A stretch of DNA of 64,000 nt from Apostichopus japonicus (GCF_037975245.1 NC_092568.1:12611501-12675500); one strand, 5' to 3'; counted from the stretch's first letter, positions 40,701 to 55,700 are shown. The notes: a model not told the origin generated them from the sequence alone. Translations and numbers: made by a program.

Positions 40701-43700
40701 TTGATTTTCAAATATCTGAAGAATCTATTCGCATTTCTTTTTTAAAGCTGCCAAGTCCCCCTCAGTAGACTTAGAGAAGGAAGGGGGCGCACTTGGACTC
40801 AATGGAGATCGTAAGTTGCCGGAGCCGGTAGAGGAAGAGGAGAGCGATTCGGATGATGATGAAACCGACAAGGGAGAAGTCAAAAAGGAACAGGTGGGTA
40901 GATGATGATGCTTCTGATGACCTCTGACAGTGGTGTCACTGCTGTTTTCACCAAACCTACCCTCACTCTTACTCATAAAAACATTGTCAATTAATCAAAC
41001 TAGAAGACAAACTTCCTAGATTTATTTCCTTGTGTCAAAAATTGGTTAGTAAGAAAAATCTTTTAATTGATTGCACTTTTTTTGAAACAAATATGATATC
41101 CAAATAGCTTTTTATGGTATTATTAGTCAAATGTGGAAAGCAAATCATCAAAATGTTGGCTCTTTCCTTCAGGAAATAAAATGTATATTCTAAAATGTTT
41201 AACAAAATCAAGACAAAATGTTACTTTAACGTTGAAGAGGATCAGTCAACAGTGTGTTGGCACCATGTAGCTTGGACCAGTGTTGCGTTACTTTTATCAG
41301 CCAATTTTCATTAGGTGTGCCTGGGTTCCCCTATATCATCAATTGTTTTGTCATTAGCCCTCTTGAAAACAATATTTCTCTGTCATTTCCCGTACACCAT
41401 TGAAGGTCTGCGACGTAAACACCATTTTTCAATTCTTTGTACTGTTTTCTGCACGAAGCCACTAATTCATGCATTTCATGTATCTATGGAGCAATTGACT
41501 ACTGTACATTGGCGTCAAATGATTGCCTACTAACAGTCAAATAGATATTGAAATGCTAGACATAATAAATCAAACCTGAACCTCATGCAAACAATTTCAG
41601 GGTTGATAATTTATTATTCTCAATATATAACTCTTCAGCATGTTCTCTATATACTGTTGTCTGTATATCATGCTTGCCAGTTCCCACCAAGACAGACTCT
41701 ATTGTTCAGAGAGATTGATTGATTCAGTAAGATTGGTCTCGCTGATTGATTCAATGGTCTCACTGATTGATTCAATCAGATTGGTCTCCCTGATTGATTC
41801 AGTAAGATTGGTCTCACTGATTGATTCAATCAGATTGGTCTCCCTGATTGATTCAATAAGATTGGTCTCGCTGATTGATTCAAACAGATTGGTGTCACTG
41901 ATTGATTCAATCAGATTGGTCTCCCTAATTGATTCAATCAGATTGGTCTCGCTGATTGATTCAAGTAGATTGGTCTCACTGACTGATTCAATAAGATTGG
42001 TCTCCCTGATAGATTCAATTAGATTGGTGTCGCTAATTGATTCAATCAGATTGGTCTCACTGATTGATTCAATAAGATTGGTGTCGCTAATTGATTCTCT
42101 CAGATTGGCCTTGCTGATTCATTCAATAAGATTGGGGTTGCTGCTTGTTTAAATCAGATTGGTCTCACTGATTGATTCAATCAGATTGGTCTCCTGATAG
42201 ATTCAACCAGATTGGTGTCACTGATTGATTTAATCAGATTGGTCTCACTGATTGATTCAATCATATTGGTCTCACTGATTGATTCAACCATATTGGTTTG
42301 GCTGATAGATTCAATAAGATTGGTCTCACTGATTGATTCAATCAGATTGGTCTCGCTGATTGATTCAATAAGATTGGTCTCGCTGATTGATTCAACCATA
42401 TTGGCTTGGCTGATAGATTCAATAAGATTGGTCTCCCTAATTGATTCAATCAGATTGGTCTCGCTGATTGATTCAATCAGATTGGTCACGCTGATAGATT
42501 GAATAAGATTGGTTTCGCTGATTGATTCAATCATATTGGTCTCTCTGATTGATTCAATCATATTGGTTTGGCTGATTCATTCAATAAGATAGGTTTCATT
42601 GATTGATTCAATCAGATTGGTCACGCTGATTGATTCAATCATATTGGTCTCTCTGATTGATTCAATCATATTGGTTTGGCTGATTCATTCAATAAGATAG
42701 GTTTCATTGATTGATTCAATCAGATTGGTCACGCTGATTGATTCAATCATATTGGTCTCTCTGATTGATTCAATCATATTGGTTTGGCTGATTCATTCAA
42801 TAAGATAGGTTTCATTGATTGATTCAATCAGATTGGTCACGCTGATTGATTCAATCATATTGGTCTCTCTGATTGATTCAATCATATTGGTTTGGCTGAT
42901 TCATTCAATAACATAGGTTTCATTGATTGATTCAATCATATTGGTCACGCTGATAGATTGAATAAGATTGGTTTCGCTGATTGATTCAATCAGATTGGTT
43001 TCGCTGATTGATTCAAGTAGGTTGGTCTTCCTGATTGATTCAATCAGTTTGGTTATTTCAATAAGATTGGTCTAGCTTTACAAATGGTATAACTATACAA
43101 CAATTGGTCAGTAACTATTTCATGCAAAATCTTGCTATAAAGCATATCTTCCTTCTTTCTAACAAGGTACATTCATCTGGTGATTAGACTAAGCATTTCA
43201 CCTCTAAATCCCTTTTAGATCCATGTATTGTATTTAAATTATGCTTTGGTTGGAAAAGTGTTGTAGACCAATTAGTAAGTGCTGATGTTTGTTTCATAGG
43301 CTTAATCTATCAAATACCCCCCACCCCCCGTTCCCCTTCCCAACAAAACTACTGTTAGCACAATCCTTTCTTTTTTGGCGAAGTATATATGCCTGATGGC
43401 AGAGGTTACCATACAAACATGTCAATCCTTTTTCCGTCTTTTCACAACCAGGGTACTGCTGGTCAGGAGGCCGAAGCAGGTGCTGAGATGTCAGCATTGG
43501 TCAATTACCTTCAACCTGTTCACTTTCATTCCTTTGATAATGCTGACAGTAAGTAATGTATGATGAGCCTTGTATAAGAGAGCATAGTGTGTGTGGGTGC
43601 CATGTCTAGCTGAAAGGAAGCACACAGAACAGCGTATCCAGTTTTCAGTTTATTCTCTTATTTATGATCAGATGAGGTGAAAGAGACTTGTTGTACAGCA

Positions 43701-46700
43701 AAATATGTATAAACATCAGTTAAAAAACCCACATGTACTGGTAAGAATAGAATTAAAGTTTGATGCCAAAAGAAATAAGACAAAACCAGGTCAAAGAAAA
43801 AGGAAATAAGAAAGGATGGATGCCTACCAGTAACTGACAAAAGTTACAAATATTTGGAACAAATTGTAATCGTGTAATGTTACTGTAGCTAGAATGCTCT
43901 TCATAATTTGATCTTTCAAATATTAAGCAGTTGCTTTTTTCAAGGGAATAAATTCAGTGAAACAATTGTTGCTCATGTACCTTGGAATTATGATAGCTGG
44001 AAGATTGAAGTTGGGGGAGGGGATTAGTCAGTGATGGGAGGTTTGAAGAACAACCCCTTTGCAGTGTGAATGAGGGAGGGGAACCATGTGGAGGGGGGGG
44101 AGAGGAGGGAAGGCTGAAGTCTGAACAGTGTCTGTGGCTCCTTCCTCATCTATGCATCATTACCTCCATATTTTTAATTCACATGCTTTTACGTTTTTGT
44201 TTCTCCAGAGGCCAATAAGAGCTATGAGATCACATCATTCGTGGAAACTTCAGCTATGAACAAAGTCAAAGAGAAGCCCACAGAATTTGTGCGGTATCCT
44301 TACATGAAACGATAATGTGGCTAATGGAGGAAAGCTAAGCCACCCTAAAGAATTATTTTTTGAAAGCAATTTTCATTTTATTTTTAAATTACATAACTGT
44401 TTACCACTTCTCACTTTGATTCTTGTATTAGTGCATATGAATCTGCCATGGCAGGCCCAGGTGTCAATAATTCAACTTACAAGGAGCTAGTGACACTGAT
44501 TGTAAAATCTAGCAGTATGGTTGTACATTAGCAAGAAGCTCAGGTGTATTATGAGATGGACGGAAACACAATCACCTATGCTGACAGTCTGTGAAAAAAG
44601 AATAGCTGTTGGTTTTTGTCTTTAATAGCAACTTCCTAATTCAAAGATTTTGTCTAGGAGTGTTTGTTTTAACATGAAAATAGGTTTCTTTTGATATTAA
44701 CTGTTCTAAATTCAAATCCTAATTAACAGCTATCTACTTATCTTCGTTTATATTATTCCTCTATTGTCCCATTTTCATTTTTACCCCTTTTCTCACTTCT
44801 TTCTCACATTCACAACCGCAGCTACTCAGTCATTAGTGATTAAAGTAATAAATGTTGCATTCAAAGCAAGGGTTAAAGAATTCTCTTGTCTTGCCAAGCA
44901 TACTTAAACCATGGGAATGCTATGTTAGTAAGAGTTTAGCTCTCAGTTTCTGCTCCAGAAATAATGTGAAGATAAAGATTTCCTTAACTATCCTTCACCA
45001 GCTATAACAAACGACAACTGTCAAGAATTTACCCACGAGGCACACGGGTGGATTCCAGCAACTACATGCCCCAGGTATGACTAAAACAATGTGCTTTTAT
45101 TGCTGTATTTGGTCCCACCCTCCTCCCCCTCCCCGCATCCCCTCCCCTGATCGTAATATTTAGGGATCTGTTGGGAATCAAAACAAGATATTGCGTTGAA
45201 ACTGCTTGTATGAACAAATTATCATTCTACAAGTTGCCATCAGTTGTAAATTTTTGCCACAGACAGACTCATTTTTGTATATATACACCCACCCACTCCT
45301 CCCCCCTCCCACCCCTCTTATAGCCCCGTCCACTCTTCCTTTCAGTGTTTGACATTTGAAATTTGTCTTCAAATCTCTAAACTTTTGCCAATTTCAGCCT
45401 TCTATATACCTATTGAGGGTATATGCTAATGTAATAACATCACTGTGTTTACTAATGTTTACAAATCTATCTCACCATGTTAAGTTTACTTAACTTAACA
45501 TTTCGTGAGGGTAGAAATAATTCTTTGTCAAACAAAGTAGTGCTTATTTTAGGTTTATTCATACATAGTGGTCAATATTTATCTTCAGTATCATATTTTA
45601 ACATGTCATTCTAACTTTTGAGTAAAACTTGCAAAAGAAACTGATTGGCCAGACTTTTATTGGTTCTGATTTTTCTTCCCTGTTTAGATTTTCTGGAATG
45701 TAGGATGTCAGCTCGTGGCTCTGAATTTCCAAAGCCTAGGTAAACTGAAAGAATTTTTTTTTCATTTCTTTACCACATTTGCGTTTCTTTCATTACAGCT
45801 GTTGTATTGATATTTTGTACAAGTTTTCTCCCCCGGTACCTACAAAGTTTATTGCATACAGTTTCAGAGAATTCCACAACTTGCTTTGGCAAATTGGAGA
45901 GGGGAGGAGAGGGGACAAGGAGGTACAGATGAGAGAGGGATGGACAAGCATATTTCTTTTGATGCATTTTCTTATCTGATAATTGCCTCTCTGTCTTTCT
46001 TGGGCATGTGCAGTACCCCTGTCCTTCAGAAAACTGTAAACTGCTGTTTTTGTCATTTCAACTTCATTCTTGACAAGTCTCATCACATATATATATATGA
46101 AAATCAAAAAGTTTTGATTCTTTCAGTACAAATGTTGTAGATTTCACATTTTTTCAAACTCCTGTTCTTTATGCATTTGTACTACTGATTTTCATCTCAC
46201 CATGTATTTCCTTTGTAATCAGACCTTCCAATGCAGCTCAATCTGGGTATCTTTGAGTTGAATGGTGGCTGCGGTTTCATCCTCAAACCTGACTTCATGA
46301 GGAGGAAGGAGAGAGACTTTGATCCTTTCGCTGAATCAACCATGGACGGTGTCGTTGCAGCAACCTTGGAAATGAAGGTGAATTACTCTAATCACTTTAT
46401 AGTTGTTGGTCTTAATGGAGCAAAAATGGGGAAAAAAATACATATTTGGAAATTAAATGCATCATAATCGATGGAACACTTTCTAAGATATTGATTTTCA
46501 TAACTTGAGCTGACGTGGGTTTATTGCAAAAATATTTTACAAAGAAATAAGGAGCTTTGAGTTTCCACTGTTTTTTTTTTTTTTTTTTTTTAATTCAGGG
46601 GCTGTTAAATTCCTTTGATTGTGTTAGGGATTGAATATGATTGAATTCTGTACAATTTGTGAACACATGACAATTGTGCACCCTTGGTTGTAATATACTC

Positions 46701-49700
46701 TCAGCATTGGTCCAACACTCTTCATTGTTGTTTGCCGTGAGATGTAAAAGGTCTTTATCTTCTTCTTCTTTTGGTTTACATCTCTAAAATGCTTTTGAAA
46801 ACAATTTCCTGTTTATCCAACTATTCTCAGGTCATATCCGGTCAGTTCTTGAGTGACAAGAGAATCGGATCTTACGTGGAGATTGATTTGTATGGACTGC
46901 CTCACGACACGGTCAGGAAGAAGCATCGTACCAAGGTGGTCAGTGCCAATGGTCTGAATCCATTGTATGACGATAAAGCCTTCAAATTCGACAAGGTACA
47001 CATTAATCTTCTTTTGGCATTTATATGCTCTATGTTTGTTTGGTTTGTTTTGGTTTGATTTGGCGGTTTTCTGTAATTATAATGTTTTTTTGGTTTTTGT
47101 ATTTGCAATTTATTTATGTTTCGTCAAAGGTTGCACATTCATTATAGAAAAGTCATGTAAGTTGACTTGAGTCAGCTGTACATTCCCAAGATGATCTTTT
47201 CTAGAGAGTATATCCCAAAATCCCATGTGGCAGGCCCATGAACATGCCTTCATCACAAGCTAACATCCTTCCATTAAGCACACAACCCAAATAAGACAAC
47301 TAATGGCAACTGTTTTACTATAATCAAAGCACCAGCAGTTATTTTCTGTTGTGTCCAGCAGAATGTGCCATCACTTCCCATCTGTTGAAAATATGTGTTT
47401 GTGGAGTTTTAAGATTATTTCAGGTGTAAGACACTTAACTCCTACTACAAATGTCTTCCATTTATTCCAACAAACATCTCTTCAGGACATTCTTGTGTGT
47501 GTAGCAATATAGCAATCTCATAAACAGGTGTAGTCTCTGAACCTCAAAGAAGCATGTTTATGACTATGATTTTGGTGTGTCTCATTACAATCATGATAAA
47601 TACTGCAGAATCCTGTCTTGGCTGGTTTTTAATCACAATCTGCCTTGCATGGGGTTATTTGTAAAACAGTCTTAAGCCAGCAAAGGCAACAAAACTCCTG
47701 GCTTTCATGTTCATGGTTCACTTGATCTGGGAATGGAACTGATTTGTCAACTGCCAAGTTGATGTTGTAATGCTTGTAGGGAGGGGTGGGGGGGGGGTGA
47801 AAAAAACATTGTTTATTGTTCACCCTGTTGTTGAAATTAAACCGTTCTTTCAGTTAGGGAAGCTCAGTGATTATCAGGTGCTCCATTAAGAGTACAGGCT
47901 AGAGATGTTGGTAGAAAGCACATTATCAGTAGAGGGGACAGTATGGCACTTGATCCCGATATATCCCTATATATTGATCCCCATATATCCAGACTAATTG
48001 ATCCCCAGGCATTGATCCCCATATATCCAGACTAAAGCATATCTGTGCTGTTTGATGAAGGTCTCTTGCTATCAAATTTAGAAGCAATTTATTTTCTTTG
48101 ATTCATAAACATTTTAATGTAGAAAGCCTTTGACCCAATGTTTACAGATAGAGAAAATTTTGTTTTTGAGTTTATGTCATATCATCCCTTTTTCGTTTCT
48201 CTCTCTTTTGTAACATTTGACGACACGATTTCCATCTTCTTTTGTGCATCTTCTTCATCCTCAAGATCATCATGCCAAAACTTGCAATGTTGAGAATCTC
48301 AGTTTATGAGAGCAACAACAATCGAATGATTGGTCATCGGATACTGCCAGTGGAGACCCTGCGTCCAGGTAAGTACCAGTCCATTTCAGGGGGGAGAGTA
48401 GGGCACTTTGATGTGAGACACCACGTCTTAGCAAGTACATGTTCTAATTCAGGGATGACAGTGGTTATATCAATTGATGTGAGAGACCACGTTCAGGTAT
48501 TAAGAAACAGTTCAGTTCACGGATGAAGATCACCATTGACTTTACGAGATACCGCATTCAGGTTAACTACCATTTCAAGTCAGGGATGGAAGGGGTATTT
48601 TAATTCTGACTGGAGACAAGCTGTCGAGGACAGCCTTTATCAGCGCAGGTTGCACTTAATGTGGAGAAATCGCTCTTTATAATAATGAAGTCGAACTAAA
48701 TACTTTGATGCAGCTTTGCTTATTTTGCTGACTATAAGAGGTATTCACACATTAACCTCTTCTTTCCAATGCCTGTAGGCCAATCTATTCATTTCTGTCC
48801 CTGTATACGTAATGTTGGCGTAAATTTACTGCTTTCTGTGGTCGGACTGATTAAGTGCTTTGTTGTGTTTTCTGTAACTGCTCATTCTTCATGAGCATGA
48901 AGACCTATCCAAAGTCCATTTGGAATATTTAGGAAAGGCCTCGCTTGAAGATAGTAACATACAGTTATTCAATGGTATTTCATTTGCAGGTTACAGACAC
49001 GTTTGCCTGAGGAATGAGTCGAACCAGGTTCTTATGCTGCCCTCACTATTTGTGCACATCAAAGTTGGCGATTACGTTCCCAGTGGCCTGGCAGGCTTTG
49101 CTGATGCTTTGTCAAACCCAATCGCTCATATATCTGAGATTGATAAAAGAGCTAGGATGCTGGAGGAGTTGGCCGCAGATACGTATATTATCGAGGTCAG
49201 AAGTATTTTCTTTCTGACTCTAGCTTCCGTATCAAAGAGATCACTAAGGGAGAGTGTCATCAAGTTGAAGATTGATAGCTTTATTTGGTAGAACACAGGC
49301 CTTTTGTTTTGTCACAGTTTTAAAATCCATTCCAATAATTTCTTAGTTTCTTTTGTATTTTTGTTGTCTTTTGCCTTTGACCAGTCTTTTTTTTTTTTTT
49401 TTTTTTATTTTCTACACTATTCACTTTATTTAATGTGTATTAGTTATCTGCAAGAATGAAAAGATTCCCCTAAATTACACCAACAATCATGGTTCATCCT
49501 TTGAATATAGAAGTTTGGCCCTCCTTAAATATCCAGAAATAATTGCAATATAGATCCTCCAGTATCAAAGTATTTTTCAGCAAACTTTTTAGCAATTTTG
49601 AGCCTGTTTAAAAGTTAGTAGCAAACAAAACAGATGAACGTATAATCACTTCAGCCGTGCTTGGAATCGTATGCAAAGTCAATCGGAACTTTCTGATTAT

Positions 49701-52700
49701 CTTTGTAGTCACCAGATCCAGAACCAGGTAATGATACCCCACAGGATATAACCCAAGAGGATGGGCCGGTGACGGAAGAGGCGACACCAGCTGCTGCTGC
49801 CCCTGCCCAGGCCCCTGACCATGTGACTTCCTCTGCATCTGCCTCTGCAACGGCTACACCGGTGACTAACAGATCAACACCCAGCTACGTAAAGAAAACA
49901 ACGTCAGAGGGCAGCTTTGGTGGTAGCACCCCACGCAAAGTCTCCAAGATTCCTCTAAATCCAAAGATCAGCTCCATAAGCGCCATCAGCGTGGACAGTT
50001 CCATATCACTAGGTTTGTACCATTGTGTGGAAGGTAAAAATAAAAGGTTTGGACAATTAGATGTTATTCGAAAATTAAACAGGATGCCTGTTTCTGAAAA
50101 AAACTACCCGGGAGGGTGGAAATTTGTGGATCTTTGAATTGACTTGAAAAGTATATAAAAGAAAAATATATATACATATATATATATATATGTTTATATA
50201 TATATATATATGTATATATGTTTATATATATATGTTTATATATATATGTTTATATATATATTATAGTTGCATATATTATAAGAAAGAAAACCAGTGACAC
50301 CAAAGCAAGCTTTATCTTATTCCATAGCCCAAGAAAGGAATCTCAATTTCCATGTATCTGTGTGGAAATCCTGTGTGGTGAAAATGTGACAATAAACTGG
50401 ATACCCATTAAAAGAGTTTGCATGGAAGATGCATGTTGCATGATACTTTGAGATAAAAAGCATGAATTGTACCTTACCTTTGACCTACTATGTCAACATT
50501 ATGTTCCCATTATTTACTAACCCTGTAGTCCTGTACTTTATACTTGACCTTGTGATATCATTCATTCTACATTAATTTACCTTATGTATTGAATGCATGG
50601 TATATATAGTTGATCAGAGATATATAATGGAATGCTGCTGTGGTGAAAAATATTTTCCAGAAATATGACTAAATTGATGGAGAATGGTCTATTGTGCAAA
50701 TGGTTTTATAATCAGACCACTCATTAGTGGAATGCAGTCCTCAGTTGTGATGGTACAGGGATAATATCTGTACAGCTTTCATTTTCTACATTAAATTTGT
50801 ATCCTGATTATGGTTGATTTTAGAGTAAGCTACAGTTGTTAAAGTGATATCAGTCATTATTTAGAGATATAGTTTGATAGACTGATTTAGAGAGAAAAAA
50901 ATCCTGTAGCGATTCTAGGTAACATTCGGTGATGATTTGATTGATGGAAAGAAAAAGGAACCAAAGTTGTAGTGATGCCAGTTTATCTTTTGGTGTTTAT
51001 TCTATGGATTGGAATGTAAGGCATCGTAGCCGTGGTGATATCAGCCATCAGTTAGTTTTGATTCCATTGCACAATAGAACAGATGTTTTTTACCTGTTTG
51101 ATCGGGTTAACAAGTTTCTTTCTTGCCTTCCCTCCCATAATAACCCCAAATGCATCCTCCCCACCTTTTTAAAAAAATTCACAAAAGAGAAAATATATGT
51201 TATTGTACTTATTGTGCTGTTCTATAATTCCCACACCCATTTGCATTCTCAAAATACTGTCTCTCGCATAATATTTTTAAAATCCTTACCCCATTATATT
51301 TATTTCACCCAGCATATTTTACCCTTCCTTTGTGTAATAAATAGAATATCCTCTTTCCGATGTTTTCCGAGAAAAACCTGCAAAGTGTTTGCTAAAACAA
51401 ACAAGGGTTACAAGCTATGAATGATGCTGCATGTTTGCCCGCAATAAATTTCAAATTTTTATTTTTGTGACTACTCAGAGAAGATAATTCAAGCATTTTC
51501 AGGTAAGAAAAGAATCGTCCATCAAGGTTGAAAATTGATGAATGTGGTCAAGTCGTTGCTTTGGACTTTTTGTTCTCTTTGAGTTTTCTCACCTCCAAGT
51601 AGCTTTATTCGCCTTTCCAGTTGTTTCCCAAAGCCACACTTTCCTGTAGTTAAAATTTCTGCTTTTGCAAAAAAAGAAAGAAAACCCTGAAAAAATAGTA
51701 CCAAAGTAGAAAATCACTCGGTGAGATGATTGGTAATTTAAAAAATCTGGTTGGTACATTAGCTTTTTATTTTGCTTGGGAGCTCTTAGAAGTTCAAAAT
51801 GGTGTTTGGTGTTCAATTTTTTGTTTGTTTATCAAAAACACTGTTCAACTGGTTCTCCATGACATCAGTGGTGTTGCCTTGGGTACTTTTCAATATGAAT
51901 TTGTTTCTGTATTGTTCTAGATAACCTGACAATTAATGCAAGAACATCAGGTAATTAGCTTTAAAGCTGTATACCGCAGGGGATACCAAATGGTATACTA
52001 TATATAATTATAGATACACATATATACAAATATGACCAAGATTTCACTGGTAACATGGTGCTATCCCAAGTGTTAACAGGCTTCTGCATAAGAATGTGTT
52101 GCTATAAATGGAGCATCCCAGCTTAAAAATACAAAACTAATGTGTATATGATTTCATGTTCCAAAATTGGTCAATTACGAGTTCTATAGAAACTAAATTT
52201 ACCATTTTCATATTGTGCTTTAACTACTGGTCTTAAACTATGTAAACCCACTTTTAGTAACTGCAGCTTAATTTAAATTCAGTAGACAATATCTTACCTG
52301 ATTGTATATCAAACCGAGGCAATTTATTGTAACTTTCAAAACTTTCAAAAGTTGAAATTGGTACCAAATAAATTTATTATTCTAAAGAAACAGTGACTAA
52401 AATGGCTAATTTTGATTTTAAAAAGCCTCAATTTTTTTTTGATCTTATAAAGGAGTATTTCCAAGAGAGATCTTAAAGATGTTCAATTTTGAGTTCTTTT
52501 ACAAGATGCTCTTAAAATACTCAATTAGACTGGACCAATCTGAATAACTTGCTATTAATATAAATGTGCATTTTAAATTGTGGTTATGGTTAAAAGAAAC
52601 CTTAACTACCTATTAAATACAGACTACAAATTGGAAATGACTTTATTTTTAAAATGAAGTTAGAATGCCAATAAAAAACAAGAGGGATAATGATATTTTG

Positions 52701-55700
52701 GACTGGAATACAAGTTCTAAGATGGATAACCACATAAATGTTTGGCTCTGATGCATAAATGGCAATGGTTTTGTTGAGTAGACAAAAGCATTGAAAAGCC
52801 TTTGATGTGTATTTATTACTTTTGTCCAGAAGGGTTATAAAGACATCATAATATAGTAAATTGTTTATTGATGAATGCAGAATCACACCGACCTTTGTAA
52901 AGCAAATTTAAATATCCAGTCACAAATTTATGTCACAAGGTGCTGATTCAGGGGAACATGACATGTTGATACATACCTAGTCGCACAACTTTATCATTTC
53001 TTTGGAATATTAGTTACTATTCAGTCATAAACTTATCAATTTTTGTGAGGTAGTTCAGAACTTTACTTAATCCTTTACATACTTTGTAGATGAAATCTTA
53101 TTTGAACTATTAATGCTTATAAACCTCATGCATGCTTTATCATTAATATAATTGATGTCCCATTTATTTTATTTTCGGTTTGCTTGGTTCCACTCAACCA
53201 AGGTCTGCTGCTACCGTTTTTCTAAACTTGTTTTCACATTCTTGTTCTGATTGAAAGCTAAGGTAAATTGGTCAGCCTGTCAGCCAACACAAGAGCTACT
53301 GTTTGATTGGAGTAAAGTTGGAGAGTATAGAAACCATGTATTTTGATTGGATAGTATAAATCATATTTATTAAAAGTCTGCCTGTACAGCTGGTAAGATT
53401 AACATCACACATCAAATTGTCTTTCTTACTATCCTGTACTGAGATTGCCATGAATTAAATGGAATTTAATAGCAACTACTGAAATTAAGAGTATAGATTA
53501 GAAAAGTTAGTGTTTGTGTCCTTAGACCAGACCAACGTTTGCATAAATCAAACTACAGTTTTACATCCTTCCAACCATACCTGGTGCCCTAATCTATACA
53601 TCATATTGTCAAAAAAATTTCAAAATTGTCCAAGTAAAATTGTTTGTCCATAATTGTGACACATCACCATTTCTTATTTAATTATCTGAGCTTACCTGCT
53701 ACAAATGGTCTTAGAAATAGAACTCTTTTGTATCTAAAAATAATACATGATTGGTCACTAAGGCACTGAATAGATGTGTATATAAAGCTAGGCAGCTCTA
53801 TACTGGCATTTGACAGGGTTATGAATTGATGAAACTGTAAATCTCTCGCTCTTACTATGTGTTTGGGAACACTGGCAGCAGCCTTGGTTGAGTTGTGTGA
53901 AGCTTTGGTGTTTGATTTTTTCTATCAGTGCCCCATATGCTCTTTCATTTGTCATCTGGTTACTCACAGGACGGGATAGCTCGTATGGGCTTGCACGATC
54001 AGCTTCCTTGGGGAATACGCAGTTTGAGGTATTCAATGGTGCTTTTTCAAACAACAGTCGAAGCGTTAGCGCACCCAATCTCAATCCTTCAGGTATAGTT
54101 CATCGAGTCGTAGCCGCAACAAGACTGTCTTGCCGTTTTTTTTTCTTTTCTTATTAATGTTATTTCCATCCAGACAGTCAGTGTTAATGTTTGTTGGGAG
54201 GGCTGGCTGGCTGGCTTTGAACTTCAAAACACTCATTTCTCTTGGAGTCAGATCAATTCCTTCCAAGCAATGGAAGCTGTTTGGCATTTTGCAACTTTAG
54301 ATGCTAGTAAGTTGTAAACAAAAAGAAAACCCCCACAAACATGCAGAGGTACCTTCTGCATGGTTTGTAATCATTGGTGGAGGGGCTTTGCTGTTTATAG
54401 TGGTGGAGAGTATATGATCAATTATTTTATGCATGTTGTGGGAAAAAGAAGGGTCAATTCATTATTACCTATTTGGTCATTTTCTTTTATTTTTTATATG
54501 CATTGTTAAAAGCAATCAATAAACTTGGGTTCTAAAAGTTTGTATGAAGGGGATAAAGGGTATCGTTTATTAATTGTTTTGTTGTTCATTTAAAAGGTAA
54601 ATAATATGAAATTGAAACTTTGAAAAGTCTTGTGAAAGCAAGATTGACAAAAGAATTTAGCATCTAGTTTTAGAGGTTAAAATTTTTTGAAATGTAATTA
54701 AATTCCCAGCTTTTCTTGTCGTGCACAAGCCATTTATGATGCATATTGTTTATGGTACAATTTCAACATTCCTATGATATTTTGGTAGGTTTGTATTATA
54801 GTAAATTATATTTTCAGGTACCTTATCATTCTTACAACATTCGGATATTGTCGCGCACAGACCATTTATGGTACAGACTGTGGCAAACTCAATGCAAAAT
54901 GCACCTTTTTTAATTGCCTTTTGTTGCTATTTTAGTTGGAAATTATCCAAAAACTAACTAATTTTACTGGAAACTCATTTTTTATTTTCAATGGCATTTA
55001 ATTGCTCTATGCACTACTAACCATAGCATTGTTAAACTATATCCTTGGCAAAGATTTGTTTTTGTTTTCTGTTGCATCTCCTCTATAACAGCCGTCAAAA
55101 TTCTTAGAGTTTTTTCTCTAAATAATTCAAATACCAAAGACTTAACAGATTAACAACAGGTCGCAGAATTGGGCAAGAAATTCTAGAGTACGTTTCCATG
55201 TCAGTTTATGTCATTAAAAGTCCTTCGTTTCTTTTTGTTATGAAGAAAAATCCTCTTCTGTTTCCCTTCATATCTTATAATTAATCGAAGACCTTTTCCC
55301 GATACGACTTTTGAATATACTCAATTATTATTTTTTCTTTCTTATGCGTTACCTTTCTTTGTTGGTCATTATACACTGATTTTAATCCTCCTTTCTACAT
55401 CTAATCCTCTCATTTGCATATTCATTGTTTTAATACTCTTTCTGTGGCTCAACTCTTTCAGAGGAGATAGAGGCTGCTACAGTGGATGATATCAAACAAC
55501 ATAAGGTGAGCTGCAGCTGAATAAAGGCATTGACCATTCTCATGTTTTCATAATTCAGTGATAGTACTTTCTTAGAACAAACAGTGAAAAAAAAACATTT
55601 AAAAAATATATGCAGACTATTTCAAATATTCAAATTGAGATGATAGGCTTGTTGAAGTCTGAAGTATGTTACCTCAGAAAGCAAATGTTTTGTTTTGCCC

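Larger units (their letters stand above)
34450..40747. other. Intron 13 (6.5 kb with flanks)
   Basis: The longest intron of the window. Contains the 155-bp tandem duplication at 35261-35573, a possible alternative terminal exon at 35365, a direct duplication near 39.6 kb and a G-rich tract before exon 14. The long open frames at 37255-37584 and its minus-strand counterpart are AT-rich and unrecognised. Confidence 0.6.

Noticed and set aside
40725-40976. 83-codon minus-strand Ser-rich frame
   Set aside because: It is the antisense shadow of exon 14, whose + strand reading is the conserved PLC-beta acidic linker.
41640-42561. Open frames on both strands with repeated SLIDSIRLV or ESISETNLI units
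   Set aside because: They follow the 27-bp minisatellite exactly and exist on both strands, so they are repeat artefacts in an intron.
50941-51420. 159-codon + strand open frame
   Set aside because: No recognisable motif, no splice connection in the right phase, composition typical of AT-rich intron.
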